DNA of 64,000 nucleotides from Cavia porcellus (lineage: Eukaryota; Chordata; Mammalia; Rodentia; Caviidae). Positions 11,690-21,810 of this stretch are shown piece after piece; position 1 is the stretch's first letter, and the number at the start of each line of letters is the position of its first letter. The DNA is taken from positions 131,208,337-131,272,336 of the forward strand of contig NW_026947485.1 in NCBI RefSeq assembly GCF_034190915.1. Reading direction: 5' to 3'. Position numbers and translations under genes: made by a program. The notes beneath the pieces are model-generated. The model ran no database searches and was not told where the DNA came from. It was given only the letters and a program-made list of their open reading frames with translations.

Positions 11690-12394
11690 AGAGAAAGTGG
11701 CAGAAGTTTAGAGAGAAATCAGAGCTGGAACATTGACCACAGGTAAGCCCCCCAAAAAGCTTAACAAACAAACAAACTCACACAACAAGAAAACCCAAAC
11801 TTTATTTTTCTTATAATTGACTTCAATAAAGTAAATCTCCTTTTAATTTCTTTTCAAACACTTTTTTGATGGAGGTAGAGATAAAAGATCAATTTCCTTA
11901 TTGAAAAGCAAGTCATAGTTCTTTTTATAGTTTCTTACACTGTGTTTAATGTCTCTGAGTTCCTTGAACTGCTAGCCTGTAAAAAATGATCTTGTATGGG
12001 ACAACATGAGTTTCTTAGACTCATAGTGAAGAACCAGCTAGGAAAAGAGATATTCCAAAAGCAGAACAAATTGGCCTTTGAAATGTGTGCATAGGTGACT
12101 GTGGATCCCCTAAGGTAGAAGTGGCTAAACATAGAATCCTGGACACTTAGAATTTCCCAAACCATACCATTCCAGTCACTGATTCCAAATAGGGTAGAGG
12201 TTTAAGCAGACTTCAGAGTCCCAGGCAACCATTACAAGCTAATTTTTTCCAAGGGTAGATCTTGGAACCTGCCTTTTTCACTGGTAATTCTAAGGATCAG
12301 CCAGGATTGTGGAGTCTAAAACCTTTATGAGGAAGGACACTTTCTCATCCCAGTGGCACAGTTGTTACCTTCCAGGCACATGAATTGACACCAA
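11690..12394. other. No feature recognised
   Basis: Unique-looking sequence. An A/C-rich simple stretch occurs at 11,760-11,790 (AACAAACAAACTCACACAAC). No gene or named repeat is seen. Confidence 0.5.
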
Positions 12395-12687
12395 TGTATT
12401 CTTATTTAATTTCCTATCCCTGGGACCAAATACTTGCCATCAGTGACATAAAAGAGAAGTTTATTTGAGCTCCCAGTTTCAGAGGGTTTAGTCTGTGATT
12501 GGCTGGTTCCAAGGCAGAAGCAGAATGGCAAAACAACATGGCAGCCAGGAAGCTGAGATTGAAGGGCAGAGCCAGGAACAAGAACATATACCCTTCTAAG
12601 CCCAGCCCCTGGTGGCCAGTCCCTTCTGACCAGGACATGCCCCTTAATATGAGATTTTGGAGGACATTTTAGATCTGAATCATAACA
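12395..12687 (-). mobile_element. MaLR-like solo LTR
   Basis: Read on the minus strand, the block starts TGTTATGATTCAGATC, continues with a TCCTCCAAAATCTCATATTA region, a GCTTCCTGGCTGCCATG region and a CTCTGAAACTGGGAGC block, and then an AATAAA polyadenylation signal near 12,460. It ends near the CA opposite 12,395. This order is typical of mammalian MaLR (ERVL-MaLR, MST/MT-like) LTRs of about 300-400 bp. No internal region is attached, so it is a solo LTR. No target-site duplication was confirmed. Confidence 0.6.
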
Positions 12688-12689
12688 AA

Positions 12690-15330
12690 GAATAAAAAAA
12701 AGTTGGGGGCAACTTTTTCAGTACATCATTGTTTAAAAACACATTCCCTGTTCCCACTCCCACCTCACCCCAAAACTGCTAGCTTCACATTCCAGTAATC
12801 TGATTTTGACAGATTTCATCTGCTTTCTCATTTTCTGGCTTGACTTTGCCCAGGACAAATACTAGGCAGCTGCTATAAGTAAACATATATTTTAAAAATG
12901 AATATTGAAATATAGTAATGTCACTTATTAGTGTAGGCTATGAAAATAAAATGTATCTACTGAATACCAAAACTCTTAAAAATGTCTTGAAACTTGACTT
13001 CCTTCATATACAAAATAGTTTATGGTTCTATTTTTATAATGACTCAGGATTTTTATTACAAATAAGATTTTACTGTGCTCTACTACATAGTGAAGAAGTT
13101 ATTAAATTCATAGTTCATTTTTGCTATCATTTTTAGTTTGTGTTGTTATTGGTTTGATTTGCCTGTGAGATGCCATTAATGCTGTCTCTTCTTTGAGGAC
13201 CAGATGCCTTGGGGGTACCGCTGTCAGTATGGCTTCCTGGGAGATACGCATTGCTTCATTTTTAAAAATCTTTTTCTTAATCTCTGTGAGTTGCAGTACC
13301 AAAGAACCAAACTGCTTAGAAGTAAGTCTTAATTAGTGTGAGCTGGATTCTGAGCAAGAGTCTGGCAATTTTTCCTGTAACTATTTAGCTTCGAAATATG
13401 AATGCCATATGTACTATGGCCATCGAGAAGATTTTGTTTACATGTCTACTTTGTCTACTGAGTTGTTGGAGTGGTTAGTTTGGAATATCTGAGGAAGCCT
13501 GATCTGTAAGAACAAAACTCAGAGTGAGTATTGTGATGGTGTGTATCAGCGTATTCCAGTATAACATGCTCCAACTAGAAAGAAAAGAAACAAAGGCAAG
13601 GCAAGACAAGTCAGAACACTGATTTTTCTGTTCATGCATAGAAAATCTGCTGGGTCCTAGGTTGCAGCAGAAAAGAGTTGTAACTTTCTCCTTCCTGTCA
13701 TTTTATTTCTCTACTAGCAAATCGTTTGGCAGCTGTCATGGACACAGAAATCCTTGGCTGCTTGGTAGCTGAGAAAAATGCAACCCTTTTCCATGAGCTG
13801 ATAATCAGAGCAAAGAAAAGCATCTGCAGGGTTATCTTAAGGAAGCAAAGTAGAATTAATTAATGCCCAGTCTCCAAAGAAAGCCACCATTCCCTGGCTG
13901 CTCTGCTACAGAAAGCGTTAAGTGCCACAGAGCACCTGTGTACAGAGATAAAATGTTTGGGTACAAGAGGAAGGACATTCCTAACTTTCAGGCTGTAGAT
14001 AGTAGCCACTTGGTGGGGACAGGCTTGCAGGGCATGTAATCGACCAAGTGGATCATAGATCTGTATACTTTTGAGGTCCGTGGAAGGGCTTTCTCCTGGC
14101 TTTCTGCTGTTTGACAATAATACCATAAATATACCTGTCAGAAATGATAGCCCTCATGAAGCATTCCTGAGCTTCTCTTTACTTATCTCTACAAATCTTA
14201 TTGTGCTTCCCCCCTTCCTGTTTTTATCTCCTTTGCTCCTTATCCCTCTGGGGCCCTTTCTGAAAGTGTGTTTTACTTAGACCACTGGCTGCAAATTGCC
14301 TGAGTGTAAAGAAGGGGAAGACTGTTTTAATGATCCATTGAACTTCTAGTCTCTGCAGTCAGCACAGTTCAGGCTGAACTAAATGGGATAGTATCCATGG
14401 TGAAAGAAGTGGAACGCACCAGGCTTTTGTGCAAAGGAGGATGAAACACATGTTGTATATTTGTGCAAGTTTGAAGGCAGTGATTTCAAAGTACTAACCC
14501 TGAGTTTATTATTACTAATCAGGTTGCAAGAGAGAGTAAGAATATACAGAGAAAGTGGCAAAATGGAGTAGAGCCCCAAAAACTTAAAGCAGTAGCCAAA
14601 TAGAAATGGATTAGTGTAAAAAGATGTTTAATGTTAATTTGCTTATTGCAAAGACAGTAATTTTATGCAAACTAAGCAGTTATTTTAACTTTTAAAGGAC
14701 AGATTTTAAAAACTGACAGGACCACAGATAATAATTCATAGTCAAAGAAAATGTGCCAGTTCTTAAATATTTGAATTCTTGAATTAGCAATTTTCCAAAA
14801 GAAAAGTTAGAGCCACTTATAAAAAATTGTTTTTTAAATACTGAATCACTATAAAAATACTGTTGTCAGATTTATGATGAAAAATTACTATCTGTTAATA
14901 CTTTCAAGATTTTCTTATTCATGGCCATGCTTGTACTCATTTATTGGTGGGAGAAGATTTGGACTCCTGCTGGGTTTTCTCCACTTCATATAGGTAATTA
15001 CAGCCATTTGTAGAGAAAGGTTGGCCTTATAACCCCTCACCAATGTATCCTGGGAATAAATGTTGAACTTTGTCACTTAGCTGCCTCTTAATTTGTATCA
15101 TCTCAGATTTTTTTCATATGGGGTGATATTTAGAGATGAGAATAAAATTGTATTTAAAATAAAAAGAATTGATAAAGAAATAAATATTCAAAATAGAACA
15201 TCTACTTTCTTCGTTTGCAGTTTTATTTTAACATTTTTTATTCATTTGTGACTTTTTGTGATCATGAGGTAAATATGCCTTTTTTCAGTCAAGGTATAGG
15301 GCACATGTGGAAGATAATATGTACTCCATA
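12690..15330. other. No feature recognised (mainly unique DNA)
   Basis: About 2.6 kb with no named repeat. It includes a moderately GC-rich segment at 13,620-14,130 with several mixed-strand short open frames (13,860-14,126 minus and 14,071-14,280 plus overlap). None has flanking splice signals or a recognisable domain. Confidence 0.5.
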
Positions 15331-15334
15331 AAGG

Positions 15335-15515
15335 ATTCTGGAGTCTGAATGCTGCATGCCAGTCTGGGAAGTACCTATGGTGATATGATCTTGAAACATT
15401 ATTTAAACTCTCTGTGCTCTTACAAAAGATCTAATAATATTGCTTCCTTCATGGGATTGTTACAAAACTGTAATTACTAAAAGCAAATGCCCAGCACATA
15501 ACTAAGATGAAACAA
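15335..15515 (+). mobile_element. MIR SINE
   Basis: The order is TCTGGAGTCTGAATGC, then CTTGAAACATTATTTAAACTCTCTGTGC, then AATAATATTGCTTCCTTCATGGGATTGTTACAAA, then GCAAATGCCCAGCACATA. It follows the sense MIR consensus closely from its tRNA-related part through the core to the terminal block. No target duplication is visible. Confidence 0.75.
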
Positions 15516-16190
15516 AGGTCTATAATGACTGCTCGGATTGTTCCAGCTGCAAAAAATCCCATCATTTCTGTACAAAATTTCAACAAATTTAAAAATTTCC
15601 AAACTGACCAAAAAGTCCATTGTCTTTGAAGTACAAGTGCTGTCAAAGGTGTCCAGTTTAAACACAATAAACACACCAAGGCAGGAAATCTCCTTCCCAG
15701 GCACTCAGATATTTGTTGTCTTAATAAGAATTGGATTTGGGGCATTACGAATAGCACAGGTTCATTAACTCTAAGTTGGGTGTGGAAATTTAAATAAATG
15801 TCACTCTCTGCAACTGCTCCATATAGTATTTTAATCTTCTTCGCTTCATTTCCTTGGAGAGGATATGCGTCCTGCATTGAACCAATGATGACAACTTACC
15901 CCTGAGGAGCCAGTTCTGATTATTAGGAAGACATCTTAGGCCACGCTGAATCTGGTTCTCTTATTTTTATCTTTCTTCTCTTTTGTGATTTCTGGGTTTC
16001 TCCATGTGTCAGTGGCTTACATAAGTGAAGATAATGATTTCCTAGTATTTCTGTTCTCTTCCCTTCTCAAACATCATTTCCAAGTTTTTAGACTCTTTCT
16101 CAAACAACACAGTCTCTAGTCCTCTTATGTTGTGAGTTGTGAACTTTGGAACTGAACTTATTTCAGTTAAAAATTACATCTAACTGGAAG
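15516..16190. other. No feature recognised
   Basis: Contains most of a 142-codon minus-strand open frame (15,449-15,877), the longest in the window. Its C-terminal third is antisense MIR. The predicted product has hydrophobic stretches but matches no family I know, and there is no flanking evidence for expression. Confidence 0.4.
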
Positions 16191-16194
16191 CAAC

Positions 16195-16537
16195 AACCAC
16201 CACCAAACCAGTGGTTTAAAAAGAGAGGTTTCCATTCTGAGGTTGATGGGCATTTGGGTTGTTTCCAAGATGTAGCTGTTACAAACTGTGCAGCTATAAA
16301 CATGAGTGCACATAGGTTGCTATGGTATGATGTTTTTAATTCTCCTGGGAAAATATCCAGAAGGTAAATAGTTAGATAAAATGGAACTTTCAAATGTAGT
16401 TTCTTGAGGAATCTTCATACTGATTTCCACAGTGGTTGCACCAGTCTACACTCCTACCAACAATGCCAGCATTTGTTATTGGTTGACTTCTTGTTGATAG
16501 TCATTCTTCTGGAGGAAGAGGGAATCTCAGATGTGGT
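16195..16537 (-). mobile_element. L1, inverted 5' segment of a twin-primed copy
   Basis: Antisense L1 ORF2 3' end, including GATGGGCATTTGGGTTGTTTCC near 16,248 (20 bases or fewer quoted in pieces elsewhere) and ATTTCCACAGTGGTTGCACC near 16,422. Moving right it goes upstream in ORF2, ending near 16,537, where orientation flips to sense. The left edge is the most 3' ORF2 position in this segment, as expected for the second strand of a twin-priming event. Confidence 0.8.
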
Positions 16538-16910
16538 ATTTTTACTCAGTGGAGTACTATAAAGAAGGATAAATTCAAAGCTTTTATAAGTAAATGAATG
16601 CAACATGAGACTGTACTCATAAGTAAAATAAATCAGACTCACATGTGTAAATATCATATTGTCTTTCTAGTGTAAAAAACTGAAAGAGTAAATAAGATCC
16701 AAAATGTACAATAGCTATGGTGAAATTCAAAGAATAGTTCATGCTATCATTGTTTGATTGATCATTTTTTATGCCCATATCTTGTAATCTAAAAACCACT
16801 TTAAAGATAACAATATACAATATATTAACCATTGTTAATTTCTTATTATGTTGTTTTGAAATTCTTTATCATTGTTTTTGCTCTTGTTTTTTGTTTTAAA
16901 ATAAAAAAGA
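16538..16910 (+). mobile_element. L1, sense 3' segment of a twin-primed copy
   Basis: Sense L1: the ORF2 end reads CTCAGTGGAGTACTATAAAG and GATAAATTCAAAGC, then a 3' UTR-like region to an A-rich end (AAAATAAAAAAGAAAG near 16,898). It begins in ORF2 where the inverted segment's left edge ends, so the two segments jointly cover one continuous piece of ORF2 with the 5' part flipped. Not coding. No clear target duplication was found by eye. Confidence 0.75.
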
Positions 16911-16929
16911 AAGAGGTTTTATGTGTCTC

Positions 16930-17240
16930 ATATAAAATAAATCTACAGTGACCACGGCCAATGTGGTAATTCAGCAAATCCATCGGGGACCCAGGATCTT
17001 GGTGGTTACTTCTCTGCCCTCCTGAAGATGTAACTTTTTTCTCCCACGTTTGTAAGCTTCATGTCTGTTCTGTACCCATTTCTGGCAGGAAAGGTGGTAT
17101 GAGTAGAAAGCCACAGGTGCAGTATCCTGAGTCTGCCTTCCCTTGTAAGGAGCCCATCTGGGTACTAGATCAGAAGCTCCTTCTCAATGGCTGCATTTGA
17201 ATAAACTGCACTACCCTAATGGAAGGGAGGTAAGGAAGTA
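16930..17240. repeat. Old mammalian repeat, family not assigned
   Basis: Words such as CATCGGGGACCCAGGATCTT and CTAATGGAAGGGAGGTAAGG occur in order in a common ancient mammalian interspersed repeat whose name I cannot fix. The segment at 46,030-46,570 seems to be a diverged relative. Confidence 0.4.
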
Positions 17241-17705
17241 TAGATTTTAATCAGTGTCTTACTGCTATTCTGAATAAAAGCAGGGTTCTTTGAGTAAAAA
17301 AGCAGAATCAAATAAATATAAGTTGGTAGTATAGTCTGCATCAGGCTTTTAAAGCATCTCTTTTGGAAATTTTGAAATATAGCCTCCTTACTTCCACAGT
17401 CTAGAAATTAGAAGACCTGGAAGAGTAAAATAGGACTACATTTGTCTCTGAAAACCCGACTTCAACAAATTGGTGATGATTAATTAAAATTTCATTGAAC
17501 AACTATGGAACAGTCTTTTCTTGGGCAGAGCATTTTTTATCCACATCATTCGAACTAAGGCAAGCACCTTAGTGTTTTTCCAAGGATTCTTACCTGTTGA
17601 ATGATGAAATTCTGCTTTTTCCCAGATGTTTTTGCTCTGTGCTATTACACATGTACAAATATAGTGGATCCATAAGCCAGCCTCCAGTTGGCCTAATTTC
17701 TTTTC
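17241..17705. other. No feature recognised
   Basis: Unique-looking AT-rich sequence up to the SINE target site at 17,690-17,705. Opposed short open frames (17,484-17,735 minus and 17,597-17,818 plus) both run into the SINE and are not credible genes. Confidence 0.5.
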
Positions 17706-17794
17706 TTTTTTTAATTCTTTTTTGGGGGGTATCAAGGATCGGACCTTGCACTTGCCAGCAGGTACTTATGCCACTGAGCTATATCCCCAGCTGT
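17706..17794 (-). mobile_element. ID-type SINE with 16-bp target duplication
   Basis: Read on the minus strand: CAGCTGGGGATATAGCTCAG (A box), GGCATAAGTACCTG, then a B-box-like GGTCCGATCC, ending in a T-rich (A-tail antisense) segment at 17,706-17,724. It is flanked by GGCCTAATTTCTTTTC at 17,690-17,705 and again at 17,795-17,810, a perfect 16-bp target-site duplication. Insertion occurred a few tens of bases from the L1 that begins near 17,828. Confidence 0.92.
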
Positions 17795-17827
17795 GGCCTA
17801 ATTTCTTTTCAAGAATGACCCACAGAT

Positions 17828-18742
17828 TGAGCAAAAATTTTATGTGCTATTTATCAGACAGATGACTAATATCTAGAATAAGTAAAAAAGTTAAAAAACT
17901 TGGACCCTATCTCAAAGTACAAAACCAAATAAAGAAATGGACAAGTGAAATTAATAGATACTTTACAGAAGAAAAAGTACAAATGGCTAGGAAATACATG
18001 AAGAAATGCTCAACATCACTGACCATTAGAAAAATGCAAGTGAAAACAACACTGAGATTTCATCTCACTTCAGAAAGAATGGCCATCATCAGGAAATCAA
18101 ATAATAACAAATGCTGGTGAGGTTGTGGGGAAAAAGGAACCCTTTGACATTGTTGATGGGAATGTAAACTAGTATATCCAACATGGAAATCAGTATGAAG
18201 ATTCTGCAAAAAACTAAAAATAGAAATTCCATTTGACCTAGCTATTCTCCTTCTAGGTATCTTCCCAAAAGGGTTAAAAACATCCTATTACAATGATACA
18301 TGCATACCCCTGTTTTTAGTAGCACAATGTAATAGCTAAATCTGGGGAGCAGCCTATGTATCCATCAACAGATGGATAAAGAAAATATGGTATTTACATA
18401 CAATGGAGTCCTACACTGCCATGAAGAGAGATAAATGAGTCATTTGCAAGAAAATGGGTCCAACTCAAGACCATAATATCAAGCAAAATAAAGCAACACA
18501 CACAAGCGTAAATATCAGTTTCTCTTAACTGAGAAACCCAATATAAATAAAGGGCAAAATTAAAGATAGATAACAGGATACATTTCTCCAATGGGAAGGA
18601 GGTGAAGAGATGAAGGAAGGAGAGAGAACAAGAGGGAAGGGGACAAAATAGGAAGGGAGATATGCTATGTACATGTCCCAACTTCACACAAGGAATTCAA
18701 ATGTTATTAACTGCAAACGTACTAATAAAAATATTTTAAGAG
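17828..18742 (+). mobile_element. LINE-1 3' end, sense, 5'-truncated
   Basis: Sense ORF2 C-terminal region and 3' UTR. Readable blocks include CTAATATCTAGAATAAGTAA, AACAAATGCTGGTGAGGTTG, GGAAATCAGTATGAAGATTC, ATCCATCAACAGATGGATAA and AATGGAGTCCTACACTGCCA. The 3' UTR has a purine-rich AAGGAGGTGAAGAGATGAAG stretch (18,595-18,660) typical of rodent/lagomorph-type L1 tails, ending near 18,742. Multiple frame breaks make it non-functional. Confidence 0.88.
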
Positions 18743-19775
18743 AATGAGGCTTACTGAAATAGGTAAGCAGGGTAGTTGTAAAGTTTTAGGAAGACATAAA
18801 CCACTGAATGAAGTTTTATGGTAAGTATTTTAGTTACCATTAATAGTTTAAGAAGTTATTCAAGAGTACAGAGCCTTGCTGAGTTCATCTAACTTTATTT
18901 TGCTATTAACTTCTCATTCTTTTTGTCTTTCTCCAAGAATGCCAGATTTCTTTGGACGGACAGGACTCGCTCAACTTTCACCCCAAACCCCAAACCCCAA
19001 ACCAAATAGCATAGTACCCTATAGGAATAATTATAGAAAATGCATGCTTACTTTACAGGGAGTCTTGGAGATGTTACTTAGTCTCTGACAGAGAAAGAAG
19101 ATGGGATAAGAAGAGCGATCGGTCCATCACAGATATCATCCAGTGCATGCGTTCTGGCTACAAAGAAAAGCCCGACCAAATGAGTTCCACTGTGGTCCAT
19201 AGTTGATATCAGTGATAGGAACAAACCAGGAATGACTTGTTGCCCAAGTCTCTACTACACAGGTCATAAAACTAGTAACTGACTCTGCCCCCACCTCCCA
19301 AAACCTAGAGAAGATTCAGATGATTGACTTTGGGCTCTTTAGAAAAGGACTGGTTTCAGCACCTAAGAATGCTGATAATTACCCTCTCTCACATAGCTAA
19401 GTGAAGCTAAGTGAAGTCTCTGTTTTCTTTCAATTATCCTGTGCATAGAGGTGAAATCTATAAACTTTGGCATTCCAAATGCTCATCTTTCTAAAATAGA
19501 GAAGAATGGAGTCACAATCCAGAGCAGGAGATGATTGCAAGATTTGTCTGTTCTCTCCAAATTCTTACTTGACTGACAGAATATTACTCATAGTCACTGA
19601 GGGCTTCTTTTCAGCAGTTTTGCACCAGCCCAAAGGAAGAAGTAGCAAAATTAGAATACAAAATATAATTGCTGATTACTTAAAGACAGTGTAACTTTGG
19701 TGATGGGAAGAGAAACCCAAGAAAGCATTTTACTTTACATTATAATGAAAACATATGGGGTTGTGTTTCTGTGAG
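18743..19775. other. No feature recognised
   Basis: Unique-looking sequence. A short repeated CCCCAAACCCC word run at 18,979-18,996 (ACCCCAAACCCCAAACC) is a local simple repeat. No gene is supported. Confidence 0.5.
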
Positions 19776-19779
19776 TTCC

Positions 19780-19925
19780 AGTCACTGTTATTCATTCATT
19801 TTTCTATTTAATGTATATTAATCATTCACTTAGTAGTTCATGTATGATTGGTATTGTGCTAATTTCTAATAATGCAAAAATTTGTGAGAAACTCTTCCGA
19901 CCCTCACACAACTTAAGATGTGGTG
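19780..19925. repeat. Ancient mammalian repeat, 'tandem of ATTCATTC' type
   Basis: Begins TTATTCATTCATTTTTC and continues with AGTAGTTCATGTATGATTGG and GTGCTAATTTCTAATAATGC. This order (ATTCATT, then a position equivalent to 'tatgtgccaggcactg', then a CTTCCGACCCTCACACA block) recurs at 24,595-24,720 and 49,385-49,600. I recognise it as a common old mammalian repeat but do not name the family. Confidence 0.45.
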
Positions 19926-19974
19926 ATTACTGAAAACTTGCCTTTGTATTGTATTGTAGAGTTTTCCAAGTACA

Positions 19975-20150
19975 CCAGCAAGCATAACAAAATCTCAAAG
20001 GAATTAAAATAGGTATTAACAGTCTCATTTTTAAAACTGAAAAACTTGAGGTCCACAGAGGCTAAACAACCTGTCTAGGCTGCAGAGAAAATTAACAGCA
20101 GAACTAGGAGTTATGTGTTAATTCTTGCTTAGCTTCACATTTTAATGTGA
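19975..20150 (-). mobile_element. MIR SINE
   Basis: Antisense MIR-like core: CATTTTTAAAACTGAAAAAC, TTGAGGTCCACAGAGGCTAA, ACAACCTGTCTAGGCTGC, then AACAGCAGAACTAGGAGTT. Diverged but correctly ordered. Confidence 0.65.
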
Positions 20151-20850
20151 TGAGCTATTTATATAAGAAATTTTATTATAAGAACATCAGGTGAAGTTTG
20201 ATGTCTATATTTTAATATCTTTCAGTAATAATACTGCTCTGACCTAGATTCCTGAAATACTGGTGGTTCACGGAGATTGATTCCTGCATTGCAGATCTGA
20301 ACTGTTGATAAAATAGAATAAAAATAATTGGCAATTTGTTGATTGTTGAACCTTCTTTGAGACCTAAAATTCTAGTAATATCAAAATGTCTGCAGTTTGA
20401 AAATTAAGGTTTGGTTCCTAATAATTGACAGTTGTTATAAATTTGATAAAGACTTAAATGCTATTAGGAAGTATGGATTTCAAAGCGCCAAATTAAAGGA
20501 TTACTTAAGAAAATGTGATCATATCCCCTGTGTTTTAAAGAAGTCATATAACAATTTTCCTTTTTTAAATAACTAGAAATACAGACATTTGTTTTCCTAT
20601 CAGATTTTATTGGTACATTTTAGATATCCACGAGGATATTTTCTTCTTTTTTAAAGATTTATTTCTACAGAACTTTTCATATCTCTTCTCAAAGAAGGTT
20701 TTGGGGTGTTTCTTTTCTTTTTCTCTTTTAGGGTTTTCTATTTCAGCATAATCTGCTGTAGGTGAGTTTTGTCTATTGAGGGCCAACACAGAAAATAAGG
20801 ACTTGGTCAGGAAATGATGGGACATGGTTCTCTTCACTAGAGTAGAATTT
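20151..20850. other. No feature recognised
   Basis: AT-rich unique sequence. The minus-strand open frame at 20,607-20,837 is Lys-rich because of a T/C-rich plus strand, and no family is recognised. Confidence 0.5.
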
Positions 20851-21025
20851 GTCTAGAGCGTGGCTATCCCATCTGGCACACCTGCATCAGCTGAGGAATG
20901 TGGGGAGCAGAGTACCCAGAACCGTGGACTCACAGTGGGTGGGAGCCAGACATTGGCATTGCTTAAAACATCCCTGAGTGATTCTACTGTGAAGCCAGGA
21001 TTGAGAATTGCTAGAAATCCTTTCT
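20850..21025 (+). mobile_element. MER5-type hAT MITE
   Basis: Order: GAGCGTGGCTATCCCATCTG, CACCTGCATCAGCTGAGGAA, CAGAACCGTGGACTCACAGT, GGCATTGCTTAAAACATCCC, GTGAAGCCAGGATTGAGAAT. This tracks a MER5A-like non-autonomous hAT-Charlie element of about 180 bp. Terminal inverted repeats are eroded. Confidence 0.65.
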
Positions 21026-21615
21026 GTTGGAAAGCAAGATAACTAAATTAATTATTACCAGAGAGTGAATAGCTTCCAGCATTATTCCCATTTTCTAAAT
21101 CAGTATCTAGTGGAGATTCTGGTCAGTTGACGCAGTGTAGGGAATCCTATCTGGTCTAGCTCAGAAAACAGCTTTCCGGTGCTTAGTGGGACTTTCTTTT
21201 CCTAAAATCAGATATGTTAAACCCTTACCTGTCATTGGTAGATGATTTACAAAACTGAATTTTGTACAAATGTAAATATGTTTGGTTGGGTATCTGTCTT
21301 TGTCATTAGAGGTAGTCCGTGGTAACAAAATAAAACAAAGACTCTAAAACAAGGAGGAGACTATCAGAATATTTGAAGCTTTGCTGTTCTTTAAATGTAT
21401 TTTTTTGACAATATAGAAAGGATTGGATAGAAAATTGTCCAGATATTGCTTACATTCTAATTACCTGCAGTAAAACTTCCTAGTCATTAAACTTTTATCT
21501 GTATATTAACGTCAGTATTTCTCCATTCATATTTAGAATGATTATACTCTTCTTTTACGGGCAGGTGCTAATGCCTATTACATACCTTGCTTCTATATGG
21601 GCTATAGTACGTGGG
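21026..21615. other. No feature recognised
   Basis: Unique AT-rich DNA without a named repeat or coding signal. Confidence 0.5.
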
Positions 21616-21619
21616 GCCA

Positions 21620-21810
21620 AAGAGAACAGAATACATGTCCAAGCTTTAGCTGTGTGACCTTGGAAAAATTGCTGACTGCTCTGAGCCTCATTAGTAAAGT
21701 GTTAATAAAATAAACTTATCTCTTAAGCTTATTATTGATTATTTTAAAAGTAGGGATAAAGCACCTAGTACATAAACACTAAATATCATCACACTTTTAT
21801 TATCATTTCC
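21620..21810 (+). mobile_element. MIR SINE
   Basis: Sense MIR layout: AGCTGTGTGACCTTGGAAAA, TGACTGCTCTGAGCCTCATT, AGTAAAGTGTTAATAAAATA, GATAAAGCACCTAGTACATA, ATCATCACACTTTTATTATC. This is one of the clearest MIR copies in the window. Confidence 0.85.

Noticed and set aside
18979..18996. Interstitial telomere-like repeat (CCCCAAACCCCAAACC)
   Set aside because: The unit is CCCCAAA rather than CCCTAA and there are only two to three copies, so it is a simple local repeat.
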